Shown here piece after piece: positions 1 through 7,530 of a stretch of DNA of 10,909 bases. The notes below the pieces were generated by a model. The model had not been told where the DNA came from, did no database searches, and saw nothing but the letters and a program-made list of their open reading frames with translations. The translations under genes and the position numbers were made by a program. The DNA is from an uncultured Flammeovirgaceae bacterium (GTDB taxonomy: Bacteria; Bacteroidota; Bacteroidia; Cytophagales; Cyclobacteriaceae): positions 1 to 10,909 of the forward strand of contig CAMPJM010000094.1 of the NCBI GenBank assembly GCA_946886805.1, given 5' to 3'. The number at the start of each line of letters is the position of its first letter. Position 1 is the first letter of the stretch.

Positions 1-34
1 ATTTACTTCAATTATGCGAGTATCTGGAATCTTG

Positions 35-50
35 TCCCACTTTCTCCCAC
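35..50 (-). promoter_or_regulatory. Possible distal MraZ-type box (two GTGGGA units, 10-bp period)
   Basis: Read on the - strand, this segment has two GTGGGA units whose starts are exactly 10 bp apart, giving TGGGA-N5-TGGGA. That matches the direct-repeat arrangement known for MraZ operators in Escherichia coli. It lies about 330 bp upstream of mraZ and in the opposite orientation to the proximal array. It could be a second MraZ site acting on mraZ, or control a gene transcribed leftward off the window. With only two units and no recognised promoter beside it, chance is possible. Confidence 0.4.
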
Positions 51-291
51 TCCTGTAATTCCATGATAACAGAACATATTTTTTGAAAACAAAATTTAAA
101 CCAAAGGTTGTTTGCAAAATAAAGCCTGTGAATATTTGAAAATTTAAAACTTTTTATGGTTTTTTTTCTTTGTTTAAGAATGGAGGTACTTTTTATCCCA
201 AAAATTTTCATGAATAAGTATGAAACTAAAAATGGAAAAATTATCGCCAATATTAGGGATAGTGTAATCTTTTTATTAAATTTTCGTTGTT

Positions 292-316
292 GTGGTAAAA
301 AGTGGTAAAAAGTGGA
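292..316 (+). promoter_or_regulatory. Probable MraZ operator: three GTGG repeats at 10-bp period
   Basis: Three direct repeats begin at 292, 302 and 312. The first two are identical (GTGGTAAAAA) and the third begins GTGGAGG. MraZ proteins are known to bind tandem GTG-containing repeats spaced by about one helical turn upstream of their own gene (TGGGA-N5 in E. coli, AAAGTG-type in mollicutes). The array ends 60 bp before the mraZ start and 21 bp before the -7 element, so bound MraZ would cover the -33 region. Autoregulation of mraZ and the genes behind it is inferred. Confidence 0.75.
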
Positions 317-337
317 GGAAATTGCAAATTAGTTTTT

Positions 338-345
338 TAGTTTTG
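338..345 (+). promoter_or_regulatory. Candidate Bacteroidota -7 promoter element for mraZ
   Basis: The octamer TAGTTTTG matches the Bacteroidota housekeeping -7 consensus TAnnTTTG at every fixed position. It lies 31 bp before the mraZ ATG, so transcription would start near 350. No clear TTTG or TTG -33 element is seen at the expected distance; that region is occupied by the GTGG repeats. The match is short and the DNA AT-rich, but its position relative to operator and gene supports it. Confidence 0.55.
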
Positions 346-376
346 CATATGAGAACCGTTTTATTTTAAGCGACCT

Positions 377-820
377 ATGTCATTTTTCACGAGCGAGTAC
401 GAATGTAGATTAGATGCTAAAGGAAGGCTGGTGTTGCCATCCAAGATCAAATCTAATTTGCCCGAAAGTTCTGCAAATGAATTGGTCGTTAGAAGGGGTT
501 TTGAACCTTGCCTTGTAATTTATCCGCTATTAGAATATAAGAAAATTTACCAAAAAATAGCGAGCCTGAATGAATTCAATGAAGAATACAGAAAATTACA
601 AAGGAATTTTTTCAGGGGAAATACGCAGGTTGAATTAGATAATACCGGAAGGTTTCTAATTCCAAAAACCATGCTTAAGTATGCGCAATTAGAAAAGGAT
701 GTTATTGTTGTGGGGATGGGAAATAGAGTTGAAGTTTGGAACCCGGAATTGTACGAAGAGTATTTAATACAGGATCAAACAGAATTCTCGGCATTGGCGC
801 AGAAATTTTTAGATGATTAG
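377..820 (+). CDS. mraZ: Transcriptional regulator MraZ
   Basis: First gene of the dcw cluster, encoding a 147-residue DNA-binding protein of the MraZ/AbrB-like swapped-hairpin family. MraZ forms ring-shaped oligomers and binds tandem repeats in front of its own operon. Both internal repeats are visible: the first has the D-x-K-G-R motif at residues 13-17 (DAKGRLVLP), and the second has DNTGRFLIP at 88-96, where Thr replaces the usual Lys. Length is normal. The ATG at 377 has no Shine-Dalgarno sequence, as is usual in Bacteroidota. The final codons overlap the first possible rsmH start, suggesting coupled translation. The GTGG repeat array 60 bp upstream is its likely binding site. Confidence 0.97.
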   Translation: MSFFTSEYECRLDAKGRLVLPSKIKSNLPESSANELVVRRGFEPCLVIYPLLEYKKIYQKIASLNEFNEEYRKLQRNFFRGNTQVELDNTGRFLIPKTMLKYAQLEKDVIVVGMGNRVEVWNPELYEEYLIQDQTEFSALAQKFLDD

Positions 821-1739
821 TAATATGGGTAACTATCACAAACCAGTGATGTTGAAGGAATGTATCGAATATTTGGATATCAAACCCGGAGGGAATTATG
901 TTGACGTTACTTTTGGGGGGGGAGGGCATACCAAAGCCATATTGGAACATTTAACCGATGGTAAACTTTATGCTTTTGATCAGGATAAAGATGCTTTAAA
1001 AAACGCCAGAGAGATTGAAGATAGTTCTTTTATATTTATTGAAGCAAATTTCAGGTATTTAAGGCGATATTTAAAAGCGAACGGAATCATTGGCGTTGAT
1101 GGAATACTGGCTGATTTGGGGGTTTCTTCTCATCAAATCGACATGGCGGAAAGAGGCTTTTCTACCAGGTTTGATGGAGAGTTGGATATGCGAATGGACC
1201 GACAATCGCCTTTAACTGCAAAAGAAGTTGTGAATACCTATAAGGAAATTGAATTGCAGAACGTTTTTGGTAGGTATGGAGAAGTAAGAAACGCAAAAAC
1301 ATTAGCTTCAGCAATTGCAGCAGCCCGGATAAATAAGCCTATTAATACAAGTAGTGAGCTAAAGGAAGTTTTGAAAAGGTTTGCACCCAGAGGTAAAGAA
1401 AGCAAATATTTTGCGCAGGTTTATCAGGCATTAAGAATAGAGGTGAATGATGAACTAAAGGCCTTAGAAGATTTTTTATTACAAACAGTAGAAATCTTAA
1501 ATCCGGGAGGACGGTTGGTAGTAATGTCCTATCATTCATTAGAAGATAGACTGGTGAAAAATTTTATTAATAAAGGAAATTTTGTTGGCGAAGATGACAA
1601 GGATTTTTACGGGAATGTTCTTAGGCCTTTGATCCCTGTAAATAAGAAGCCTGTCACGGCCAGTAAAGAAGAAATAGCGGAAAATAATAGAGCCAGAAGT
1701 GCAAAGCTGAGGGTGGCTACCAAAGCGGTTGGAGCGTAG
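813..1739 (+). CDS. rsmH: 16S rRNA (cytosine(1402)-N(4))-methyltransferase RsmH
   Basis: S-adenosylmethionine-dependent methyltransferase that modifies C1402 in the decoding centre of 16S rRNA; also called MraW. Family signatures are all present: the SAM-binding loop FGGGGHT at residues 34-40, DLGVSSHQID at 101-110, the RGFSTRFDGELDMRMD segment, the QALRIEVNDEL stretch, YHSLEDR at 240-246, and a basic C-terminus with NNRARSAKLR. Full length at 308 residues. The ATG at 813 overlaps mraZ by 8 bp. A second in-frame ATG at 825, four bases after the mraZ stop, gives an N-terminus (MGNYHKPVML) closer to typical family starts and may be the real one. The SAM loop codons include an unbroken run of eight G at 915-922. 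Confidence 0.97.
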   Translation: MISNMGNYHKPVMLKECIEYLDIKPGGNYVDVTFGGGGHTKAILEHLTDGKLYAFDQDKDALKNAREIEDSSFIFIEANFRYLRRYLKANGIIGVDGILADLGVSSHQIDMAERGFSTRFDGELDMRMDRQSPLTAKEVVNTYKEIELQNVFGRYGEVRNAKTLASAIAAARINKPINTSSELKEVLKRFAPRGKESKYFAQVYQALRIEVNDELKALEDFLLQTVEILNPGGRLVVMSYHSLEDRLVKNFINKGNFVGEDDKDFYGNVLRPLIPVNKKPVTASKEEIAENNRARSAKLRVATKAVGA

Positions 1740-1760
1740 TATCATCTAAATTAAAAAAAG

Positions 1761-2126
1761 ATGAATAAGAAGAAAGTAAAGAAAGTAGAACGAAGGGGAA
1801 ATATTTTTACGTTTTTGGAGCGTAAGCTTAAACTCGATCTTGCCTTTGAACAAGGTTTGCCTGTCCGATACCTGCCTTACATATTATTTTTAACTGCAAT
1901 TGGTATATTTTATATCGGGAATAGCCATTTTGGTGAAAAATCCATCAGAAAGATTGATAAGTTACAAACAGAGGTGGGTAATTTGAGAGCAGACTATACT
2001 TCTTTAAAAGCAGATTATATGTTTGCAAGTAAACAATCTGAAGTGGCTAAAAAAGTAGAAGATTTGGGATTGTACGAAAGTCTGATCCCGCCTTATAAAA
2101 TTATAATTACAGAAAGTGAATATTAA
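1761..2126 (+). CDS. ftsL: FtsL-like cell division protein (Bacteroidota type)
   Basis: A 121-residue bitopic membrane protein with the FtsL layout: a basic cytoplasmic N-terminus (residues 1-36, rich in Lys and Arg), one membrane segment at about 37-54, and a periplasmic coiled-coil region at about 60-100 with leucine and charged residues in heptads. It ends with the conserved-looking LGLYESLIPPYKI segment. FtsL is known to activate the septal synthase FtsW-FtsI. Identification rests on topology, size and position between rsmH and ftsI; FtsL sequences diverge strongly, and this group is sometimes misnamed 'S-adenosyl-methyltransferase' after its neighbour. Starts 21 bp after rsmH and overlaps ftsI by 11 bp. 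Confidence 0.85.
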   Translation: MNKKKVKKVERRGNIFTFLERKLKLDLAFEQGLPVRYLPYILFLTAIGIFYIGNSHFGEKSIRKIDKLQTEVGNLRADYTSLKADYMFASKQSEVAKKVEDLGLYESLIPPYKIIITESEY

Positions 2127-4212
2127 AAGGTCCATATTGCTAAGGGTGAGGATTGCATTTATTGCAGTGGTTATTTTTGCCATTGCAGTTGGTGCAAGGC
2201 TTGTGGATATCCAATTTATTAATGGCAAAAAATGGATTGCAATTGCTGAAGACATAGGATTAAAATACAGGACCGTAAAGGCGACCAGGGGGAATATCTA
2301 TTCTGATAATGGCAGTCTTATGGCCACCTCCTTGCCATTCTATAAAGTTGCTTTTGATCCTTCCATTGCAGATGAATCCCTTTACCAAAACGGTATCGAT
2401 TCTCTATCAATGCTGCTGGCTCGTCATTTCCAAGACAAATCCTCTCAGGATTATAAAAGAAAAATTAATAGTGCCCGCAATTCAAAAAAAAGATACCTGG
2501 TTCTGAATTGGCAAATTATCGACTATCAGGAAAAGAAAAAAATGTCTGAGTGGCCGATTTTTAGGGAAGGCAGACTAAAAGGCGGTGTTATTTTTGAAAA
2601 GGTCGACAAAAGATTTCTACCATTTTCCCATTTAGGAGGTAGAACAATTGGCTATATCACTGAAACTAATTCTGGCGTGGGACTGGAGTATAGCTTTAAC
2701 AAGTATTTAGCGGGAAGAGATGGGGAAGCTTTATTCCAAAAAATGGCGGGCGGTAATTGGAAGCCTGTTTATGACGATACGGAAATAAGACCGCAGGAAG
2801 GGTTGGATATTGAAACAACTATAGACATAAACCTTCAGGATGTCTCTGAATCAGCACTTCTAAGGGCGTTGATCAGACACGATGCAGATTACGGTTGTGT
2901 GGTGGTGATGGAAGTAGAAACAGGCGAAATCAAAGCTATTTCCAATTTGAAGGGATATGGAAATGGAAAATATAGAGAGGTATATAATTATGCTGTACAG
3001 GGTTTAACAGAACCCGGTTCTACTTTTAAGCTTGCTTCTATGGTTGCCTTGTTTGAAGATTCTAATTTAAAATTAACAGATAGTATCGATACTGGCGATG
3101 GCAGCTATAAGTTTTTCGACAGGACCATGATTGACCATAAGCCTGGCGGGTATGGAAAAATGACAGTGTTGGAGGCTTTCGAAAAATCTTCAAATATTGC
3201 TGTTTCCAAATTGGTGCAGGCACAGTTTGGCCTGAATCCCCAACGGTATGTCGATTATATTAAGAGTTTTGGACTTGCCAGCCCGCTTGGATTTCAAATG
3301 ATCGGGGAAGGGATTCCGTTTGTGAAAGATGCAGAAAATCCGTCCTGGAGCGGTGTTACGCTTCCATGGATGTCTATTGGCTATGAGTTAAAACTCACCC
3401 CTTTGCAGACTTTAACTTTCTATAACGGAATTGCCAATGATGGCAAGGTTATACAGCCAATTATTGTGAAGCGGATAATGAAAGCTGATAAGGTTGTGAA
3501 GGAATATATCCCGGAAATTATTACCGATAAGCTATGTTCTGATGAGACGCTAAGAAAAGTGAAAATAATGTTGGAGGGGGTTGTTTCAAACGGAACTGCG
3601 AATAATATTAGCGACAGCTATTATTCCATAGCTGGAAAAACAGGGACGGCTCAGATATTGAAGGATGGTAGATATACAAGAAATTACCATACTTCTTTTG
3701 CGGGATATTTTCCGGCAGACCGACCAAAATACAGTTGCATCGTGGTAATAAACAACCCCAAAGGGTATCAACAATATGGCAGCGATGTAGCGGCTCCTGT
3801 TTTTAAGGAAATAGCAGATAAAATTTATGCCCGTGACCTGGAAATGCATTCACCATTCAAGAAAAGTAACGACTTGTTGGCAGAAAGCGCTCCTTTGCCG
3901 ATGATTAAAGCAGGATATGCCGATGATTTGTCCTTTATATGTGAGGCTTTGGGGGTTCCGGTTAATGAAGCACATAAAGAGGACTGGGTTAAGGCAAAAG
4001 GCATAGAAAACAAAGTTAAGTGGATTGATAATGAGATCAAATCCAATCTAATTCCTGATGTGAAGGGTATGACCCTCAAAGATGCCCTGTATCTATTAGA
4101 AAACAGAGGATTAAGGGTAGAGATAGTTGGAAAAGGCAGAGTGGTCAAACAATCTCAAAATCCCGGAGTAAAAGCCATAAAGGGAAGTCATATAACCATA
4201 AAGCTTAGCTAA
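2116..4212 (+). CDS. ftsI: Septal peptidoglycan transpeptidase FtsI (class B PBP) with C-terminal PASTA domain
   Basis: Monofunctional class B penicillin-binding protein of 698 residues that cross-links septal peptidoglycan as partner of FtsW. An N-terminal signal anchor spans about residues 8-28. The dimerisation/pedestal region follows, starting around RGNIYSDNG at 59-67. The transpeptidase domain has all three active-site motifs: S302-T-F-K305 with the nucleophilic serine, S358-S359-N360, and K508-T-G-T511. Residues about 644-698 form one PASTA domain (begins LIPDVKGMTLKDAL), a module known from cell wall-sensing proteins; the stretch at about 595-640 may be a degenerate second copy or a linker. 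The start is a GTG at 2116 inside the ftsL end, so translation is probably coupled. Its stop shares one base with the murE ATG. Confidence 0.95.
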   Translation: MNIKRSILLRVRIAFIAVVIFAIAVGARLVDIQFINGKKWIAIAEDIGLKYRTVKATRGNIYSDNGSLMATSLPFYKVAFDPSIADESLYQNGIDSLSMLLARHFQDKSSQDYKRKINSARNSKKRYLVLNWQIIDYQEKKKMSEWPIFREGRLKGGVIFEKVDKRFLPFSHLGGRTIGYITETNSGVGLEYSFNKYLAGRDGEALFQKMAGGNWKPVYDDTEIRPQEGLDIETTIDINLQDVSESALLRALIRHDADYGCVVVMEVETGEIKAISNLKGYGNGKYREVYNYAVQGLTEPGSTFKLASMVALFEDSNLKLTDSIDTGDGSYKFFDRTMIDHKPGGYGKMTVLEAFEKSSNIAVSKLVQAQFGLNPQRYVDYIKSFGLASPLGFQMIGEGIPFVKDAENPSWSGVTLPWMSIGYELKLTPLQTLTFYNGIANDGKVIQPIIVKRIMKADKVVKEYIPEIITDKLCSDETLRKVKIMLEGVVSNGTANNISDSYYSIAGKTGTAQILKDGRYTRNYHTSFAGYFPADRPKYSCIVVINNPKGYQQYGSDVAAPVFKEIADKIYARDLEMHSPFKKSNDLLAESAPLPMIKAGYADDLSFICEALGVPVNEAHKEDWVKAKGIENKVKWIDNEIKSNLIPDVKGMTLKDALYLLENRGLRVEIVGKGRVVKQSQNPGVKAIKGSHITIKLS

Positions 4213-5672
4213 TGGCAGAGTTAAAAGACATTTTATATAAAGTATCATTGCTGGAAGTGGCTGGTACGACGGATATCGAGATTGAATCGGTTCAGTTCGA
4301 CTCCAGGAAGGTAAAATCTGGTGCCTTATTCATTGCCATTGAAGGCACTCAGTCAGATGGACATCAGTTTATTGATAAGGCTATTGAGCTTGGAGCCGTG
4401 GCTATTATTTCGCAAAAAAAGCCTGAGGCTCACAAAGAAGGTATTACTTATATCCTTGTAGAAAATAGCGCCAGGGCATTGGGGTTAGTTGCGTCCAATT
4501 TCTATGGTAAGCCGTCTGCGAAACTTCAGGTGGTTGCAGTGACAGGTACCAATGGTAAAACCACCACCGTTTCTCTTTTGCATAAATTGTTTATGGAATT
4601 GGGTTATAATGTTGGTTTGCTATCTACCGTCAATAATAAGATCAATGACTCGGTTCTTCCGGCCACCCATACAACTCCTGATGCGATAGCAATGAATGAG
4701 TTGTTTCAGAAGATGTTAAAGCAAGGGTGTACTCACTGCTTTATGGAGGCGAGTTCGCATGCAATCGATCAGGAAAGAATGGCGGGAGTTGTGTTAGCGG
4801 GAGCCATTTTTACTAATATTTCTCATGATCATTTAGACTATCACAAGACTTTTGATGAGTATATAAAGGTAAAAAAGAGGCTTTTTGATGATCTCCCATC
4901 ATCGGCATTTGCCCTGGTAAATGTAGATGACAAAAGGGGGCTGGTAATGATGCAGAATACAAAGGCGTCAAAAAATTCTTTCGCCCTGAAAACGATGTGC
5001 GATTTTAAAGCCAAGGTTCTTTCAAATACCATTCAAGGACTGGAGCTTGAAATAGACGGAAAAAATGTCTGGTTTAAATTGATTGGCGATTTTAATGCTT
5101 ACAACCTGCTTGGTGTTTATGCTGCTGCAGTTTTGTTGGGAGAGAAAAGTGAAGAAGTTTTAACCACATTGTCGGTTTTACAGCCTGCTCCAGGTAGATT
5201 CGAACAGGTTATATCGGATGCGAGGGTTACAGCTATCGTCGATTACGCACATACGCCCGATGCCTTGGAAAATGTTTTGTCAACAATTAAAACTTTAAGA
5301 ACAGGAAACGAAAAGGTTATTACGGTAATAGGATGCGGTGGTAATAGGGATAAAACAAAAAGACCATTGATGGCAGAAATTGCCTGTAGGTTTAGTGATA
5401 AAGTGATATTAACCTCAGACAATCCCAGGAATGAAGTGCCAGAAGATATTATTAAAGACATGCAGGCAGGCGTCGGCCCTACACATTTTAGAAAAGCACT
5501 TGCTATAACGGACAGAAAGGAAGCTATCAAAGTTGCATGCAGTATGGCAGAAGAAGGAGACATTATCCTTGTGGCAGGCAAAGGACACGAAACATACCAG
5601 GAGATAAAGGGGGTAAAGTATGATTTCGATGATAGAAAGGTACTGGAAGAAATGCTTAGGCTTATGAAATGA
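4212..5672 (+). CDS. murE: UDP-MurNAc-tripeptide synthetase MurE (meso-diaminopimelate adding)
   Basis: Cytoplasmic ATP-dependent ligase that adds the third stem-peptide residue to UDP-MurNAc-L-Ala-D-Glu. It is 486 residues, normal for MurE. The Mur ligase P-loop is TGTNGKTTT at 111-119, and the putative carbamylated lysine is K221 in the YIKVKKRLF segment. The substrate-specificity motif reads DNPR at 403-406 within SDNPRNEVPED; DNPR is the form known for meso-diaminopimelate ligases, so the organism should have meso-DAP peptidoglycan. GHETYQ near the C-terminus is also typical. The ATG overlaps the ftsI TAA by one base (TAATG). murF, which follows murE in many bacteria, is not in this window; its absence here is normal for Bacteroidota. 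Confidence 0.97.
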   Translation: MAELKDILYKVSLLEVAGTTDIEIESVQFDSRKVKSGALFIAIEGTQSDGHQFIDKAIELGAVAIISQKKPEAHKEGITYILVENSARALGLVASNFYGKPSAKLQVVAVTGTNGKTTTVSLLHKLFMELGYNVGLLSTVNNKINDSVLPATHTTPDAIAMNELFQKMLKQGCTHCFMEASSHAIDQERMAGVVLAGAIFTNISHDHLDYHKTFDEYIKVKKRLFDDLPSSAFALVNVDDKRGLVMMQNTKASKNSFALKTMCDFKAKVLSNTIQGLELEIDGKNVWFKLIGDFNAYNLLGVYAAAVLLGEKSEEVLTTLSVLQPAPGRFEQVISDARVTAIVDYAHTPDALENVLSTIKTLRTGNEKVITVIGCGGNRDKTKRPLMAEIACRFSDKVILTSDNPRNEVPEDIIKDMQAGVGPTHFRKALAITDRKEAIKVACSMAEEGDIILVAGKGHETYQEIKGVKYDFDDRKVLEEMLRLMK

Positions 5673-5673
5673 T

Positions 5674-5701
5674 GAATTATAGATTATAAATTATAAATGA
5701 G
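5674..5701 (+). repeat. AT-rich 7-bp-period repeat after murE
   Basis: Four successive 7-mers can be laid end to end: GAATTAT, AGATTAT, AAATTAT and AAATGAG. The first three differ at one or two positions. The array starts one base after the murE stop. A shorter version (GGATTAT, AGATTAT, GAATGAA) recurs at 5778-5798, over the start of the next gene. It belongs with the other heptad arrays in the gaps of this cluster. Confidence 0.6.
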
Positions 5702-5777
5702 GGAAAATGATACCTCACATAACTTATTTGATTTCCTGTGGTGGTCATTGGTATTAGAGCCAAACTAATAGGAAAAT

Positions 5778-5798
5778 GGATTATAGATTATGAATGAA
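5778..5798 (+). repeat. Second copy of the ATTAT heptad array, overlapping the next gene's start
   Basis: Three 7-mers (GGATTAT, AGATTAT, GAATGAA) repeat the 12-base word ATTATAGATTAT seen at 5676-5687, here at 5780-5791. The ATG of the four-helix-bundle gene (5790) lies within the array, so its first residues are encoded by repeat DNA. The 76 bp between the two copies (5702-5777) contain a small inverted repeat, TATTAG/CTAATA at 5752-5757 and 5765-5770, but no T-run that would make a terminator. Confidence 0.5.
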
Positions 5799-6164
5799 AG
5801 AAAAAATTTAATCCAGGATAAAACTTTTGATTTTGCTTTGATGATCATTGAGGTTTATAAAAAAATGATTGAAAAGAATGAGTATGTATTATCCAAACAA
5901 TTGGTAAGGAGTGGAACGAGTATCGGAGCAAACGTAGAGGAGGCTATTGCTGCATTTACCAAAAAGGATTTTGTTCATAAAATGTCCATTTCAACTAAGG
6001 AAGCACGTGAGACAAGATATTGGTTAAGGTTATTGATGGCCAGCAATTTGGTAGACATAGATATGAGGCCATGTGTATCCGAAGTTGAAGAAGTGCTGAA
6101 TATTCTAACAGCGATTGTTAAAACAAGTCAAAAAAATATCAGTGATGAGGCCAAACAAATTTAA
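5790..6164 (+). CDS. Four-helix bundle protein, 23S rRNA intervening-sequence (IVP) family
   Basis: A 124-residue, fully helical-looking protein of the family first found inside 23S rRNA intervening sequences and related to the Avd accessory protein of diversity-generating retroelements. Hallmarks are the segment [13 protein letters not shown] at residues 40-52 and [15 protein letters not shown] at 68-82, with a typical start (DKTFDFAL) and length. Avd-type members form pentamers and bind nucleic acid; the role of stand-alone copies such as this is unknown. It lies between murE and mraY, where many phyla carry murF, and is unrelated to wall synthesis by sequence. Heptad repeats occur on both sides, and its own start and stop codons lie in them, suggesting arrival as an insert. 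It probably rides on dcw transcription. Confidence 0.88.
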   Translation: MNERKNLIQDKTFDFALMIIEVYKKMIEKNEYVLSKQLVRSGTSIGANVEEAIAAFTKKDFVHKMSISTKEARETRYWLRLLMASNLVDIDMRPCVSEVEEVLNILTAIVKTSQKNISDEAKQI

Positions 6165-6197
6165 AATTTAAAATTTCTCATTCAAAATTTCAAAACA
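6156..6197 (+). repeat. AAAATTT heptad array between the four-helix-bundle gene and mraY
   Basis: Six contiguous 7-mers: CAAATTT, AAAATTT, AAAATTT, CTCATTC, AAAATTT, CAAAACA. The array covers the last two sense codons and stop of the upstream gene and runs to the first base of the mraY ATG. It therefore supplies the whole translation initiation region of mraY; its A/T-rich, unstructured character fits Bacteroidota, which rely little on Shine-Dalgarno pairing. Confidence 0.6.
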
Positions 6198-7411
6198 TGC
6201 TTTACTACCTCTTCGATTATTTGGAACGTGAATTTGACCTGGTGGGGGCTGGTGTTTTCCAGTTTATATCATTTCGGGCGGGTATGGCTGCAGTGGTTTC
6301 GTTGTTAATTACCATTGCGTTTGGAAAAACTCTAATTGAGGTTCTTAGAAGAAAACAGGTAGGAGAGAGTATCAGGGATCTTGGTTTGGAAGGTCAAATG
6401 GAAAAAAAGGGTACTCCAACAATGGGGGGTATAATTATTATTGCGGCAATAGTAATTCCAACATTACTATTTGCACAGCTAGATAATATTTATATCATCT
6501 TAATGATCGTATCGGTAGTTTGGATGGGGTTAATAGGTTTTCTTGATGACTATATAAAAGTATTCAGAAAGAATAAAGAAGGCCTGGCAGGTAGATTTAA
6601 AATTGTAGGACAGGTTGTGTTGGGGTTGATTGTAGGTTTGACCTTGGTTTTTAATCAGGACGTGGTTGTTAGACAGTTTGATAACGCTCCAAAAGCCGAG
6701 GAGCAAATAGTCGAAGTAACAGAAAGTTATGTTGATGTGATGTCTACAAAAACAACCATTCCATTTGTTAAAAACAACGAATTTGATTATCAGGTGCTGG
6801 TCTCATGGATCAACACGGATTATACCTGGATCATATATGTATTAGTGGTGGTAGTGGTGGTAATGGCAGTATCCAATGGTGCTAATATTACAGATGGCAT
6901 TGATGGTTTGGCTGCGGGTAGTTCTGCTATTATTGGCTTGACTTTGGCCATTTTCGCCTATTTATCTGGTAATGCTATTTTCTCTGATTATCTGGATATT
7001 ATGTTTATACCTAATACAGGCGAATTGGTAATTTTCTGTACAGCATTCGTAGGAGCCTGTATAGGTTTTCTTTGGTATAATTCATACCCGGCCCAGGTTT
7101 TTATGGGCGATACAGGGAGTCTTTCCTTAGGTGGAGCAATTGCTGTTTTGGCATTAATAGTAAGAAAGGAATTGCTACTTCCGGTATTATGTGGGGTGTT
7201 TTTAATAGAGAATTTGTCAGTGATCTTACAGGTGAGCTACTTTAAATATACTAAAAAGAAATATGGTGAAGGGCGGCGGATTTTTAAAATGGCACCCTTA
7301 CACCATCATTATCAGAAAATGGAATTACATGAGTCTAAAATAGTGACTCGTTTTTGGACTGTTGGAATTTTGTTGGCCATTTTGACCCTTGCAACTTTGA
7401 AATTGCGGTAG
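6197..7411 (+). CDS. mraY: Phospho-N-acetylmuramoyl-pentapeptide transferase MraY
   Basis: Polytopic inner-membrane enzyme that transfers phospho-MurNAc-pentapeptide to undecaprenyl phosphate, forming lipid I. Diagnostic motifs: KKGTPTMGG around residues 70-78, the aspartate pair D117-D118 in GFLDDYIK, N230-I-T-D233-G-I-D236-G in the [16 protein letters not shown] loop, D305 in [12 protein letters not shown], and the HHH triad at 369-371 in PLHHHYQ. About ten membrane segments are evident. At 404 residues it is longer than the roughly 360 of E. coli MraY; the extra length lies mainly in an acidic extracytoplasmic segment at about 150-205 before the SNGAN motif, as is common in Bacteroidota. 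The ATG follows directly on a heptad repeat. Confidence 0.97.
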   Translation: MLYYLFDYLEREFDLVGAGVFQFISFRAGMAAVVSLLITIAFGKTLIEVLRRKQVGESIRDLGLEGQMEKKGTPTMGGIIIIAAIVIPTLLFAQLDNIYIILMIVSVVWMGLIGFLDDYIKVFRKNKEGLAGRFKIVGQVVLGLIVGLTLVFNQDVVVRQFDNAPKAEEQIVEVTESYVDVMSTKTTIPFVKNNEFDYQVLVSWINTDYTWIIYVLVVVVVVMAVSNGANITDGIDGLAAGSSAIIGLTLAIFAYLSGNAIFSDYLDIMFIPNTGELVIFCTAFVGACIGFLWYNSYPAQVFMGDTGSLSLGGAIAVLALIVRKELLLPVLCGVFLIENLSVILQVSYFKYTKKKYGEGRRIFKMAPLHHHYQKMELHESKIVTRFWTVGILLAILTLATLKLR

Positions 7412-7530
7412 TTGAAAGTTTAAAGTTCAAGGTTTAAAGTTTAAAGTTTAAAGTTCAAAGTTCAAAGTTGAAAATTGGAAACGTTCAAAGTTCAAGGTTT
7501 AGATCGAAAGTTGAAAGTAGAAAATTGAAA
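7411..7530 (+). repeat. GTTYAAA heptad tandem repeat downstream of mraY
   Basis: Nine contiguous 7-mers of consensus GTTYAAA run from 7411 to 7473: mostly GTTTAAA or GTTCAAA, with GTTGAAA at both ends and one GTTCAAG. After a 9-bp break come two more units (7483-7496), a 13-bp degenerate stretch, and three units at 7510-7530. The array begins on the last base of the mraY stop codon. Seven is not a multiple of three, so copy-number changes would be harmless only outside genes, which fits its position. Such low-complexity intergenic heptads occur widely in Bacteroidota. Confidence 0.85.

Larger units (their letters stand above)
1..376. other. Non-coding leader region upstream of the dcw cluster
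   Basis: This AT-rich stretch before mraZ contains no convincing gene. The only longer open frame (8-250, - strand) encodes a lysine-, phenylalanine- and isoleucine-rich protein of the kind AT-rich DNA gives by chance. The useful content is regulatory: a - strand GTGGGA repeat pair near the left edge, a three-unit GTGG repeat array at 292-316, and a Bacteroidota-type -7 element at 338-345. The 5' untranslated leader of mraZ is probably only about 25-30 nt, inferred from the -7 element position. Confidence 0.7.

Noticed and set aside
8..250. Open frame of 80 codons on the - strand upstream of mraZ
   Set aside because: AT-rich composition, low-complexity Lys/Phe/Ile content, no recognisable motif, and it overlaps probable regulatory DNA; best explained by chance.
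3825..4148. Antisense open frame of 107 codons opposite ftsI
   Set aside because: Lies entirely opposite the C-terminal coding part of ftsI, has no family resemblance, and is a shadow of the real frame.
5243..5581. Antisense open frame of 112 codons opposite murE
   Set aside because: Lies opposite the conserved C-terminal ligase domain of murE and shows only biased shadow composition.
5752..5770. TATTAG/CTAATA hairpin as a terminator or regulatory RNA
   Set aside because: The stem is only six AT-rich pairs with no T-run after it, so it is too weak to call.
5673..6196. Loss or decay of murF between murE and mraY
   Set aside because: No murF remnant is visible, and absence of murF at this position is the usual arrangement in Bacteroidota.
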